From assembly GCA_021156365.1 (NCBI GenBank), contig JAJNDK010000005.1, forward strand, positions 62,001 through 126,000: a stretch of 64,000 bases of DNA, written 5' to 3'. Below the pieces are notes generated by a model. The model was not told where the DNA came from. It ran no database searches and was given only the letters and a program-made list of their open reading frames with translations. The position numbers and the translations under genes were made by a program. Positions 28,701-35,015 of this stretch are shown one piece after another. How positions within the stretch are numbered: position 1 is the first letter of the stretch; each line of letters starts with the position of its first letter. This DNA comes from Bacteroidota bacterium. Lineage in GTDB: Bacteria; Bacteroidota; Bacteroidia; B-17B0; Aurantibacillaceae.

Positions 28701-29019
28701 TCTCTCCCACATTCAGGTTCCAGCCAAGACCCACCCAGCTTGCTTCCTGTTCGGTAGTGATACCTGCATTATAATTGAGATTGATCGGGTATCCGCCGTT
28801 TGGCCCCGGTACTGTGAGCAAAGGCAGATTGTAATTGAAGTCGCCGGTAGAGACGTCCACCATGTCCGAGCTTTCCACCGCACTGAATGATGAGAATTCG
28901 GGCTGTGAAGGCCCCGAAGTAAGTGAATACCCTTCGAGCGGATATAAAAGGTTCAGCAGAAGTACCAACAGAAACTTCACTGCTATTTTACGCCGATGCG
29001 CCCTGATTTTTTTGAACAT
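22702..29019 (-). CDS. Giant SpvB/TcB-like YD-repeat surface protein
   Basis: 2105 aa with a signal peptide (VKFLLVLLLNLLYPLEGYS). The opening after it, VDVSTGDFNYNLPLLTVPGP ... YPINLNYNAG ... WVGLGWNLNVGEISRTVRG, follows the SpvB/TcB N-terminal pattern (LP..VPPG, LSYNS, GLGW, ISR). A long beta-rich body follows. Near residues 1920-2070 is a carbohydrate-binding-like jelly-roll stretch (GFEDYAGTY ... YLDDVRIQPF), and the protein ends in one YD repeat, YNYDEEGNLVQVKKETERG. There is no T9SS sorting domain. It overlaps the LolA-like gene by 4 bp and follows the lipoprotein gene by 4 bp. With the RHS protein it resembles the B and C halves of Tc-toxin cocoons, but here each half has its own signal peptide. 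Confidence 0.85.
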   Translation of the reverse strand: MFKKIRAHRRKIAVKFLLVLLLNLLYPLEGYSLTSGPSQPEFSSFSAVESSDMVDVSTGDFNYNLPLLTVPGPNGGYPINLNYNAGITTEQEASWVGLGWNLNVGEISRTVRGIPDDFNGDGIEKQTHQKDNVTVGLSWKFGKTPPIPGGTEVVGKNMSIGQSISIFFNNYRGVGLGYGLGLQRIADESGAGELLPSVHLGYDSESGVGLSGGISYTKVTNGDQPGKAKRHFYSLNMDYTSRSGIRKLGFGYANTSVGQESKGEGSARITKYTGNAQPDPGVGIGINFASSYVPSVPYSMTGKSLYGSLKLGTLLAPGVTKTVDIGVNFSTQHVDDKLKTHKGYGYLHFAQMDNSDAIMDFNREKEFPVTHDAPAIPLPVNTYDVLSVKGQGISGVFRPFRSDIGFYRSPSVTNSNNSTTLGGDAAAPAVAKGGFDFGDGANHSYSGMWTDSYNDLKDDYSYETDDFYFKMAGELNASSSEEARYAGRDEKSFLIKSKMKIDGILDITSFEPEVFNKISNSTASFLGSANRSTKDTRTSNIEYFTRSNMTGLPGYSNRPEHLLNVNEYPGTTGSPGQIDYSNMPDHIAMYRIRNVNGMVYEYGLPAYNNEEKDVMFTTGSIPDFKSNTVAYADTDASISNDKGDDHFFSSSKTLAYAHSYLITAVYSSDYIDLTDDGPTEDDFGYWVKFNYSKLDDPYYWRSPYYDAHAAFGYYSNKKDDKGTYSYGAKDIWYVNSIETKTHIAEFHLSNREDGKGASGEHATASLGLGTTLKKLDKIKLFNKSDRITPIKTVHFHYNYSLCKGVYNTSLTGQGKLTLEKVWFTYRDNDKGEFSPYRFVYPVNPADGNYNYDPMAADRWGYYMPIRRNTQPPGTPRWILNEEWSYVDQQPASRPDVDKYAAAWSLKKIILPSGGEINITYEADDYAYVQDKRAMQMCRIVETGGFESGAYVYKSGALTKGKKEMERIYFDLNEDVPVANVAEIKKYLEGVGTQDNPMYFKAYMNLKKGAVGEGMQRDYVSGYCEFEQDEIGVDELCKNGAGTLYERAYVDVRSVPKRQREHSKGETHPFTKAAWEYLKMERNDLTSPDPGDAPTDIGKVATFAVNIFNDIKNIFGFYNNADLSNWGNSIYLESHGIEEYRPSFIRLNNPNYKKAGGGLRVKKITSTDNWTASGTSASEYTTSYDYTMPDGKSSGVAEYEPLTGGDEIPHRLPSDRYGERTFLFNNKNLYVEEPFGEAYFPGANVAYRRVIVRSENGGTGDTKTNKKTAAGQTMYEFYSAKEFPVKVQYTKPDPALYNPPAIIVPFFGTENYANNGYSQGYSIRLNDMHGKLKAVSTYPAMADLNNPLEQPKTKIEYRYNVAGTYNPDGENSLNNTVTVLTGDGEYTPAEMGIKTDFALDLNENSSYSYFIGEETNLDVPLPLTFLPSYWPAFSHSESMYRAVSNVKVVQQQGILMSTKTYGEGSVSTHTNLMFDALTGAPLLTTVNNNFDKPVYTYNMPAHWYYKGMGPSYVNYRTSGNGTLLTVITTGGIVDISSLPTGSYNPGDKLLTTSSTYYWVNTVSGGNMSLITENGTPAPSGPTSFWVVESGRKNLLAVNAGTIVSLSNPLMGGSGSGILEAFNTLLEGGTGSDVFSFTNCDGTEIDMIIAYNYVGGAGITSVTMSTASGNYEDNCKTFTINLSTAMSSASELTNYRFHLIGSTLIAEHISNPALNFTCTYVDDMNCGVKCLDDVLQAFATGFSDRWIYPYNDVQAPAIGATPYATAAAANPWRYGQWGVWRPSETYAYLTDRKQKRDITGSPTNLAKDGVFEKFMPFNWAENVNLASLNPEWTKAVTMTKYSPYGFELENRDAIDVFSSALYGYKNALAVAAAANAKYYEIAFDGFEDYAGTYTPSSPHGHIAMNAGSLSDESHTGLKSLAISYVTAGFSSESFADADAYVADNYLAGTLNEFTPLEETHKYTVCAWFKPQNAADKPEITIAGAGVSSPGTPVVAKNPIEGWIRVECTFELNYGSTGAVDITFAVKDQYGAPRNGYLDDVRIQPFNSSMETFVYDPVKLWTTATLDNRNYATFYNYDEEGNLVQVKKETERGIMTIQQGRKNIKQIP

Positions 29020-29023
29020 AAAC

Positions 29024-29608
29024 CTAAATTTTTAATGTTGGACCCTTTTCAAATATCTCTTTGGGAAAGTAAAATTTAATGTATCCTTTACCGAAAACCT
29101 TATCATTTAATACCAGGTAACAATCGGATTTCCGGTCGCCGGGTTCGAATGCAAACAAGATCTCCGCATAGGGAAGCGCGTTGTAATTCCGTTCCATATG
29201 ATGCATCAGGCAGGTAAGCGTGTCTTTTCCTGAAACCACAAACACATCATCTGCAAGGCCGTTTTCATAATAATCTCTTTGCGCGTTGTATTCCGCCTCG
29301 TCGTGCGCCTGTTCCTTGAGCACATCCGGGTTGTTCTCTGAAGCAATGCGAAGTCTGAACTGCAGGTATTGCTGCTGACCGGCAATAGCTTCTTTTAATC
29401 CGTTTGCTTTGCAATCGCTGCAATTGCGCGTTGCCACCAGTTCAGCAGGAAGATAGGTGGTCTTAAACGTCAACGATCCAAATGACTGTTCCCTGCTCAT
29501 TTCTTCCGTATGCGTGGCATACCAATCCATGTATTCCTTTTTCTCCAGTTCTTCCTTTGAGCAGGAAAACAGCAGCAGTACAGATACTATAAACACAACA
29601 GCTCTCAT
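29024..29608 (-). CDS. Lipoprotein of the RHS operon
   Basis: A 194-aa protein with a clear lipoprotein signal (VFIVSVLLLFSC, Cys at residue 16). It is charged and mostly helical at first (KEELEKKEYMDWYATHTEEM). It then has a strand-rich half with two cysteine sites (RNCSDCKANG and LTCLMHH) and the ending FGKGYIKFYFPKEIFEKG. I do not recognise the family. The gene overlaps the chaperone gene by 4 bp upstream and sits 4 bp before the 2105-aa gene, so its dose is tied to both. An outer-membrane anchor for the giant proteins is a reasonable guess. Confidence 0.8.
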   Translation of the reverse strand: MRAVVFIVSVLLLFSCSKEELEKKEYMDWYATHTEEMSREQSFGSLTFKTTYLPAELVATRNCSDCKANGLKEAIAGQQQYLQFRLRIASENNPDVLKEQAHDEAEYNAQRDYYENGLADDVFVVSGKDTLTCLMHHMERNYNALPYAEILFAFEPGDRKSDCYLVLNDKVFGKGYIKFYFPKEIFEKGPTLKI

Positions 29609-30102
29609 TTTCCTTTATACTTTGCATTGATGAATTCCAGCGCTTCGTCAGTAACATCACAATTTTTTTCACTATACATAAGCGACCCGCTTCCGTTGGC
29701 GCCCAATATAACAGCGTAGCCATTTTCCTCCCCGAAAAGCTTCACATATTCATTCAAACGATCGAGCACCTGCGTACGTTGTTTTTCGTACTCTGCTTCT
29801 TTGTTGCTTTCGAATTCGTGCCTTATTTCATTGTAGCGGTTCTTTTTGGCCTGAAGTCCGGCCCCGTCTGTTTCCTGCGACTGCGCATTGATCTCATAAT
29901 AGAGTGAGTCCATTGTAACCTGCTGACCGGTGTATTTTGCCTCCAGCTGCTTATTTACTTCCTTAGTCATATCGAAACCTGTAAACAATTTATTGATCTC
30001 TACATAACCGGTTTTCCTTTCGGATAAATTCCTGTACAGTAAAAAAGACAGGGCGATCGTGCTGAGGCCCATCCAGGCAATTGTGATGTTTTTGAATGTC
30101 AT
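29605..30102 (-). CDS. Skp/OmpH-like periplasmic chaperone
   Basis: 165 aa. An N-terminal hydrophobic segment (ITIAWMGLSTIALSFLLYR) is followed by GYVEINKLFTGFDMTKEVNK, the usual start of OmpH proteins (V(D)..(K/R)(L/V)F..Y). Residues about 50-125 form a charged coiled coil (EAKYTGQQVTMDSLYYE to TQVLDRLNEYVKLF), and GYAVILGANGSGSLMYSEK closes the body as in Skp. Skp holds unfolded outer-membrane or exported proteins in the periplasm. Overlap with both neighbours by 4 bp, and co-transcription with two giant exported proteins, suggest a dedicated chaperone for them. Confidence 0.82.
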   Translation of the reverse strand: MTFKNITIAWMGLSTIALSFLLYRNLSERKTGYVEINKLFTGFDMTKEVNKQLEAKYTGQQVTMDSLYYEINAQSQETDGAGLQAKKNRYNEIRHEFESNKEAEYEKQRTQVLDRLNEYVKLFGEENGYAVILGANGSGSLMYSEKNCDVTDEALEFINAKYKGK

Positions 30103-31901
30103 GGGATCACTTTGAATTTTAAATACGTTTTTTCCTTTTTCTGATTGGTCACCTCTAGCATATAATCATCCGCGGCGAGTGGCGTAGGCAGGCTGCTGAG
30201 TGGAATGAAACAGCGATTGTCCCCATACTTCAGTGTCAATGGGTAATCAGCTTCATCATCCATCAGTTTGTTGTCACTTATACGGATTATTTTGTATATG
30301 AGGTAGTTTGTCACATCCGGATCTTCATACTCCTCGTTGTGATAAAACGTGAGGATCTTTCTCACTTCATAGTTATAGCCATCCGGCTTCACACGCAGAT
30401 GGGCATGCGCGGGACAGACCGCAGTAAAGGAAATAGCCAGTGAAGGTCGTTTGGTAATGTTCGTTGTATAATCCGAAGAAAAGAAATTTATTTTTTTTAA
30501 TCCCACTCCTGAAGGACTCGTAAGTCTGGTGAGAAAACCATAATTGGTGGCAGTCCCTAATTGAAAATTAACGAGCATAGGTAACACATCTATCGCTGCA
30601 TCGGGTGTTACTGTGTATCCGGTCGTCGTAATAGCATCGGGTGCACTCAGCGCTGGCTGGATAACCCATGTCACATATTGTTCCTTCCAATCCTGGGTGA
30701 CCCGCAAAAGCGTAAGACTGTTGAATGCATGCGTACCATTGGCAAACATATTCAGCCTGCCCGCAGAAACATTATCGTCAGGAGTAATGCCAAAATAGCG
30801 AAACCTGATCAGTGAATGCTGCAAGCCGCCTACAAAACTTTGTTGATTGAACAAGTCAGTGTTCGTACCATAATTGGTATTGGCCGGAATATTCATCACA
30901 CCTACGAAGCCAGCCCCACCGTTATTGATATAGGAATCATACCCCCAGTCAGGATCTGTCTTCAGGTCGAAAGTTACTTCCTTGCAATAAATGCCCACCA
31001 AGGCATAACCATAATAATCTTCATCGAAACACTGATCATGCACTCTGAATTTATAATAGTCCGATACCAAAGAAGTCTGATCCTGTGTTGTAGGAGAGCT
31101 TGTTGCGACTCCCGCGCTGGTATACCACTGATACGTATAGTTGCCGGATCCCCCGGTAATTGTAAGATCCACAGCTCCGTCATTTGCTATGGCACTCGTA
31201 GCATGAGTAACTGTAGCAGAGACCTGCAAGGGCAGATAATATTTGATTTCCAGATAGGGCGCTCCGCCCAATGTGTATTCACTGGACCTGTATACAATAT
31301 TCTTAGGCGGGGAGGCAACCGGGGATACCATCGATATACTCCAGCCATTATTGAACTGCGAACCCATCATGAATTTCATCTGGGAGGTAACATCGACACT
31401 AACAGGAACGCTACTGTTTGCCGGAGCCGCAGGAACTGAATAGGTAACAGGCGCAGGAAAAGCGCTGCTTACAGGTATAGCAACCGGTGCATTGCTCCCG
31501 TTTATTGTTGATTCGGCCCATGGCATGCTGGCCACCTCCAGGTACTGCTGTGCGCCCGCTGTATAGCTGGTAACAGCCGTTGAAGTAGTTGCGGTAAGTT
31601 TTAATGAGGCACTGTATATAACGGCATTCGATGGAATGCCTGAGGAAAGCAGATTCGTAGCCTGCAGATATATTTTATACAAACAGCTGTTAGCTACCAG
31701 GTGGCCATCCGCCATTTGTGGATCATTCGGGCCAAAATTAGCTCCCGGTCTCGTGCAGGTAATAGTAGAGGTTGTAATAGTAGCGTCCTCATTAATAGCA
31801 ACAGTAACTGTGGTCACAGGCCCTGGACAACCTTGAGAAAAGGTAGAGGTTATAGCAAAAAACAAACAACCGGATAAAACAAGTCTAATAATTCGTAGCA
31901 T
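30099..31901 (-). CDS. DNRLRE/SprB-repeat surface protein, first gene of the RHS operon
   Basis: A 600-aa exported protein with a signal peptide ending TSTFSQG. Residues about 30-230 and 310-490 look like two DNRLRE-type beta-sandwich modules, typical of stalk or surface proteins (TVTVAINEDATITTS, YLEVASMPWAESTING, LNMFANGTHAFNSLTLLRVT). Between them is an SprB-like repeat (ATSAIANDGAVDLTITGGSG, then YTYQWY). The last 100 residues (DYMLEVTNQKKEKTYLKFKV) form a separate beta domain. There is no T9SS CTD. It overlaps the chaperone gene by 4 bp. As the first gene behind the promoter, it may be a surface stalk or adhesin for the system. Confidence 0.8.
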   Translation of the reverse strand: MLRIIRLVLSGCLFFAITSTFSQGCPGPVTTVTVAINEDATITTSTITCTRPGANFGPNDPQMADGHLVANSCLYKIYLQATNLLSSGIPSNAVIYSASLKLTATTSTAVTSYTAGAQQYLEVASMPWAESTINGSNAPVAIPVSSAFPAPVTYSVPAAPANSSVPVSVDVTSQMKFMMGSQFNNGWSISMVSPVASPPKNIVYRSSEYTLGGAPYLEIKYYLPLQVSATVTHATSAIANDGAVDLTITGGSGNYTYQWYTSAGVATSSPTTQDQTSLVSDYYKFRVHDQCFDEDYYGYALVGIYCKEVTFDLKTDPDWGYDSYINNGGAGFVGVMNIPANTNYGTNTDLFNQQSFVGGLQHSLIRFRYFGITPDDNVSAGRLNMFANGTHAFNSLTLLRVTQDWKEQYVTWVIQPALSAPDAITTTGYTVTPDAAIDVLPMLVNFQLGTATNYGFLTRLTSPSGVGLKKINFFSSDYTTNITKRPSLAISFTAVCPAHAHLRVKPDGYNYEVRKILTFYHNEEYEDPDVTNYLIYKIIRISDNKLMDDEADYPLTLKYGDNRCFIPLSSLPTPLAADDYMLEVTNQKKEKTYLKFKVIP

Positions 31902-31926
31902 GCCTCTCGTTATTTAATGTATATGC

Positions 31927-31958
31927 CAAATGTATTTTCTTTCACAGGGCATTGCAAA
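31927..31958 (-). promoter_or_regulatory. Promoter of the RHS operon
   Basis: On the minus strand, TTTG (31958-31955) is followed after 20 nt by TACATTTG (31934-31927). This is a full match to the Bacteroidota -33/-7 consensus TTTG-N~20-TAnnTTTG. The start codon lies 25 bp downstream, giving a short leader. It is the best complete promoter I can see in the window. Confidence 0.8.
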
Positions 31959-31963
31959 GACTA

Positions 31964-31997
31964 TGTAACGAACGGGATAATATTTGTAACGAACGGG
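31964..31997 (-). promoter_or_regulatory. 21-bp-period direct repeat, candidate LytTR regulator site
   Basis: TGTAACGAACGGG occurs at 31964-31976 and again, unchanged, at 31985-31997. Read on the minus strand, each copy contains CCCGTTCGT, which fits 8 of 9 positions of the LytTR-family half-site (TA)(AC)(CA)GTTN(AG)(TG). The half-sites are 12 bp apart, the spacing known for LytTR response regulators. The pair ends 6 bp upstream of the -33 box, as expected for an activator. No LytTR gene is in this window. Confidence 0.6.
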
Positions 31998-32015
31998 CGG
32001 CGCAAGAAAAAACCG

Positions 32016-32039
32016 GAAGTAATTTTAAAAAATTACTTC
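32016..32039. repeat. 24-bp near-perfect palindrome upstream of the RHS operon
   Basis: GAAGTAATTTT, 2-nt centre, AAAATTACTTC: a perfect 11-bp inverted repeat. It lies 20 bp beyond the direct repeats on the far side from the promoter, with no T-run. It may be a second operator or a site for a dimeric regulator. Confidence 0.55.
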
Positions 32040-32147
32040 GGGGCAGGGGAGGAAATAATTTATGGAGAAGTAAAAAACGCTTCGAAAAATAAGGAGACAA
32101 AAAATTATTTCCCGGATTTATATTAAATATCTACTTATTTTTATTCT

Positions 32148-32525
32148 ATGAATCAATTCCCACCTTTAACAAAAGACGGTAAGAAAATGTTGAAGACCGG
32201 ACTTATTAGTTTTGCTTATTCACAAAGCGCATATACCATGTTGTTACATGACTTTGAAAAAAGGAATAAGATGCTGTATTCAGAAGACAGTTTACGTGTT
32301 GCAATGGTGGAACTTATTGGTGAAGGTTATTTAGAGGGTGAAATAATAATGTCTCGTTTAACAGGTGAAGGAATAAAGGCAGCGCAAAAAGGCTATGTTA
32401 CATATTCAGAGGGAAAAGAAGAAGAGGCAATTAAAGATAAGTTGTTCAGCAGACGAATGAATTGGACAATTCTACTAATTTCTGCTTTAAGTTTAATCGT
32501 CTCAATTTTAGCTCTATTTAGGTAG
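32148..32525 (+). CDS. Hypothetical protein, winged-helix-like with C-terminal membrane anchor
   Basis: A 125-aa protein in a noticeably AT-rich stretch. Residues 1-85 are helical and end with ELIGEGYLEGEIIMSRLTGEGIKAAQKG, reminiscent of the beta-wing and 'LT.(E/K)G..A...G' ending of small winged-helix proteins. Residues about 104-123 (WTILLISALSLIVSILALF) are a single membrane helix, so the head would face the cytoplasm. No family is recognised. It sits between the regulatory region of the RHS operon and tRNA-Phe, divergent from the operon, so it could be a membrane-tethered regulator of it; that is speculation. Its base composition suggests recent acquisition. Confidence 0.7.
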   Translation: MNQFPPLTKDGKKMLKTGLISFAYSQSAYTMLLHDFEKRNKMLYSEDSLRVAMVELIGEGYLEGEIIMSRLTGEGIKAAQKGYVTYSEGKEEEAIKDKLFSRRMNWTILLISALSLIVSILALFR

Positions 32526-32548
32526 AATATTGTGGGACCAATACTTTT

Positions 32549-32588
32549 TAAAACAAAAACACCTGTCAACATTATCTGTTAACAGGTG
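32549..32588 (-). terminator. Terminator after tRNA-Phe
   Basis: Minus strand: CACCTGTTAAC, 7-nt loop, GTTGACAGGTG, then TTTTTGTTTT. The 11-bp stem has one G-U pair. It lies 15 bp past the tRNA 3' end. Confidence 0.85.
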
Positions 32589-32603
32589 CTTCATCATTTT
32601 CAG

Positions 32604-32676
32604 TGGTACCTCCAGGAATCGAACCAGGGACACACAGATTTTCAGTCTGTTGCTCTACCGACTGAGCTAAGGTACC
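32604..32676 (-). tRNA. tRNA-Phe (GAA)
   Basis: A 73-nt cloverleaf on the minus strand. Acceptor GGTACCT pairs with AGGTACC, discriminator A; D-arm GCTC/GAGC; anticodon stem ACAGA/TCTGT with loop CTGAAAA (anticodon GAA); T-arm CCTGG-TTCGATT-CCTGG. The T-stem contains one U-U mismatch. CCA is not encoded. Its 3' end faces the RHS locus. Confidence 0.96.
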
Positions 32677-32806
32677 ATCCTTGCCGCTGCCCGGGAACAA
32701 ATACCGGATTCGGGGCTGCAAATATACTAAATAAATTAAATTATGGAAAAAAATAGACTATCCGCGAATAAATTTCCATTTTTGCATTGAAAACCACCAT
32801 TTTACA

Positions 32807-33538
32807 ATGCAGTTAGTTGTCGATACAGGAAATACACGCAGCAAAGCCGCCGTTTTTGACGACCGGAAATTGCTGGAAATGCAGGTTTTTGATCAGGATC
32901 TTATCCAACACACAGATGAGCTGCTGTCACGATACCCGCAGATCAGGAGCTCCATTGTTTCGTCTGTAGCGGAGGACGATCAGGGGCTGGAACAATGGCT
33001 GGCAGCTAAAACCCGCCTGCAATTATTTTCGCCTGTCACTCCCCTGCCGATCCACAATCTGTACGAAAGCCCCGAAACTCTGGGGAAAGACCGGCTGGCC
33101 GCAGCTGTCGGAGCCTGGGCATTACATAAAAACGAGGATATGCTGATCATTGATGCGGGCACCGCTATCAAGATCGATATGCTTACCGCCAATGGTGAAT
33201 ACCTGGGAGGCTCCATCGCTCCCGGGCTACAGATGCGGTTCCGGGCGCTTCATCAGTTTACAGGCAAATTACCACTGGTAGAAGCCGACAAAAATTATAA
33301 ATCTTTAACAGGCAAAAACACCCGCGAATCCATTCTGAACGGTGTGCAAAACGGGACATGCTACGAGGTACAAGGCGCAATTGACGCTTATGTCAGGCAA
33401 TATCCCGGTTTAAAAATCGTTCTTACCGGCGGAGATGCTTCCTTTTTGGAACATGGCTTAAAAAATCACATCTTTGCAATCCCCGAATTGCTGATGATCG
33501 GGCTAAACGAAATATTACTTTTTAATGCGCAGGCGTAA
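32807..33538 (+). CDS. coaX: Type III pantothenate kinase
   Basis: First step of coenzyme A synthesis: phosphorylates pantothenate with ATP. At 243 aa it has the normal CoaX length. Family motifs are all present: the phosphate loop VVDTGNTRSK near the N-terminus, YESPETLGKDRLAAAVGA (pantothenate pocket), IIDAGTAIKIDML (catalytic Asp region), GGSIAPGLQMRFRAL and VLTGGDASF. Type III kinases need a monovalent cation and are not feedback-inhibited by CoA. The next gene starts inside the last codons (14-bp overlap), so it heads a cluster with an outer-membrane protein and lptC. Confidence 0.96.
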   Translation: MQLVVDTGNTRSKAAVFDDRKLLEMQVFDQDLIQHTDELLSRYPQIRSSIVSSVAEDDQGLEQWLAAKTRLQLFSPVTPLPIHNLYESPETLGKDRLAAAVGAWALHKNEDMLIIDAGTAIKIDMLTANGEYLGGSIAPGLQMRFRALHQFTGKLPLVEADKNYKSLTGKNTRESILNGVQNGTCYEVQGAIDAYVRQYPGLKIVLTGGDASFLEHGLKNHIFAIPELLMIGLNEILLFNAQA

Positions 33539-35012
33539 TTTCATCTCCTTTTTTTTCGCTTTTATTCTGCTGCTCGTATGCTATGCCGGCATGAAAGGGC
33601 AAACGGTTACTTCCTCTCCTTATTCCCGTTTTGGTATCGGCGAATACTCCAATAAGATATTTGCACAATCTGCCGGAATGGGCGGATCGTACATTGCCTT
33701 GCAGAATGATACAATCATGCCTCTTTTTATCAATGCTGCCAACCCGGCCTCCTACTCGGGGCTACGGAGAACCACTTTTGAGGTATCTGTAAACAGCACG
33801 TTCAACAGATTCAGCTCCACAGCCAGCTCTTCGCAATCCAACAACACCATGCTGGATTATATAGCACTTGGCTTTCCTATTGGTTCGCGAATGGGAGCAT
33901 GCGTAGGCGTAATGCCTTTGTCCAATGTAGGATACTCCATTAATAAATTCACCACGGTTGAAAATATCGGTACGGTACAGGAAGTATACAGCGGCGACGG
34001 TGGTGTGAACCAATTGTACCTGGGCTTGTCTGTCGCTCCTTTTTCCAAAGCGATGAGCCGGTACAAAGCCCCGCCAAAGAATAGAGACACCTCCGATCGT
34101 GTCAATTACCGCAAAGATCTTTTCACCAAACACTTCCTATCCTCTATTTCTATTGGCGGGAACGCAAATTATAATTTCGGGACGATCAATAATACAAGCC
34201 GCGTTCTTTATCCTTCGCAGGCGCTCTATTTTAATACCGCCCGTACAACCCAAAGTGTGGTGCGGGGCTTCTCCGGCAATTTTGGCCTGCAGTGCGCATT
34301 TACGATCGACTCGGTAAAAACCTCTGTAAAAGATACCGTACGTGCTTCTCCTAATTACGGGCAGGTCAGGCATTTCAAACGCGAGCTGAGACAAAAAGTA
34401 GTTATCGGGCTTGGATACACCTACTCGATGAACAGTACATTGAACACCAACTTCTCTGATTTTGCTTATACGTTCTTATACCAGAGCAATGGCATCAATG
34501 AATACATCCGCGATACCATACGATTGGTGACCGACGTGAACGCTCCTATCACCCTGCCTTCCATGCACGGGATCGGTGTTTCTTTGCGTAAAGGAATGAA
34601 ACTGAATGTACTTGCCGATTTTGAAACCCAATTGTGGAGCAAGTTCCAATACCTGAACCAGGGTAGCCAGCTAAAAGACATGAAACGGGTATCGCTTGGT
34701 ATCGAATACATCCCGAAAAAAGTGACCAATACACGCAACGAACGCTGGAAACGTACACAGTTCAGGGCGGGTGTGCATTACAGTGATGGTAACCTGATGA
34801 TCAATAATTCGAATGTAAGCGAATATGGTGTAAGTGTTGGACTTGGTCTCCATGTAAACTCGACAAAATTATCCTACAATACGTTCAATATTTCTGCCGA
34901 GTTCGGCCAGATCGGAACTACTGAGAACAACCTGATACAACAAAAGTATATTAAGCTGAAGCTTGCTTTCACCTTCAACGATCTCTGGTTCCTAAAATAC
35001 AAGTACGATTAA
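33525..35012 (+). CDS. Outer-membrane beta-barrel protein in the coaX-lptC cluster
   Basis: 495 aa with a signal peptide (FISFFFAFILLLVCYAGMKGQ). The mature start SSPYSRFGIGEYSNKIFAQSAGMGG is a hallmark of a Bacteroidota-wide family of FadL-like or general barrel proteins. Strands alternate throughout and the last strands contain LKLAFTFNDLWF. Function is not established. Location between coaX and lptC is conserved in many Bacteroidota as I recall, so it may take part in envelope biogenesis. It overlaps coaX by 14 bp and is followed by lptC after 3 bp. Confidence 0.82.
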   Translation: MRRRNFISFFFAFILLLVCYAGMKGQTVTSSPYSRFGIGEYSNKIFAQSAGMGGSYIALQNDTIMPLFINAANPASYSGLRRTTFEVSVNSTFNRFSSTASSSQSNNTMLDYIALGFPIGSRMGACVGVMPLSNVGYSINKFTTVENIGTVQEVYSGDGGVNQLYLGLSVAPFSKAMSRYKAPPKNRDTSDRVNYRKDLFTKHFLSSISIGGNANYNFGTINNTSRVLYPSQALYFNTARTTQSVVRGFSGNFGLQCAFTIDSVKTSVKDTVRASPNYGQVRHFKRELRQKVVIGLGYTYSMNSTLNTNFSDFAYTFLYQSNGINEYIRDTIRLVTDVNAPITLPSMHGIGVSLRKGMKLNVLADFETQLWSKFQYLNQGSQLKDMKRVSLGIEYIPKKVTNTRNERWKRTQFRAGVHYSDGNLMINNSNVSEYGVSVGLGLHVNSTKLSYNTFNISAEFGQIGTTENNLIQQKYIKLKLAFTFNDLWFLKYKYD

Positions 35013-35015
35013 CCG

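Noticed and set aside
31917-32126. 69-codon frame across the RHS regulatory region
   Set aside because: It runs through a promoter, direct repeats and a palindrome; no motif.
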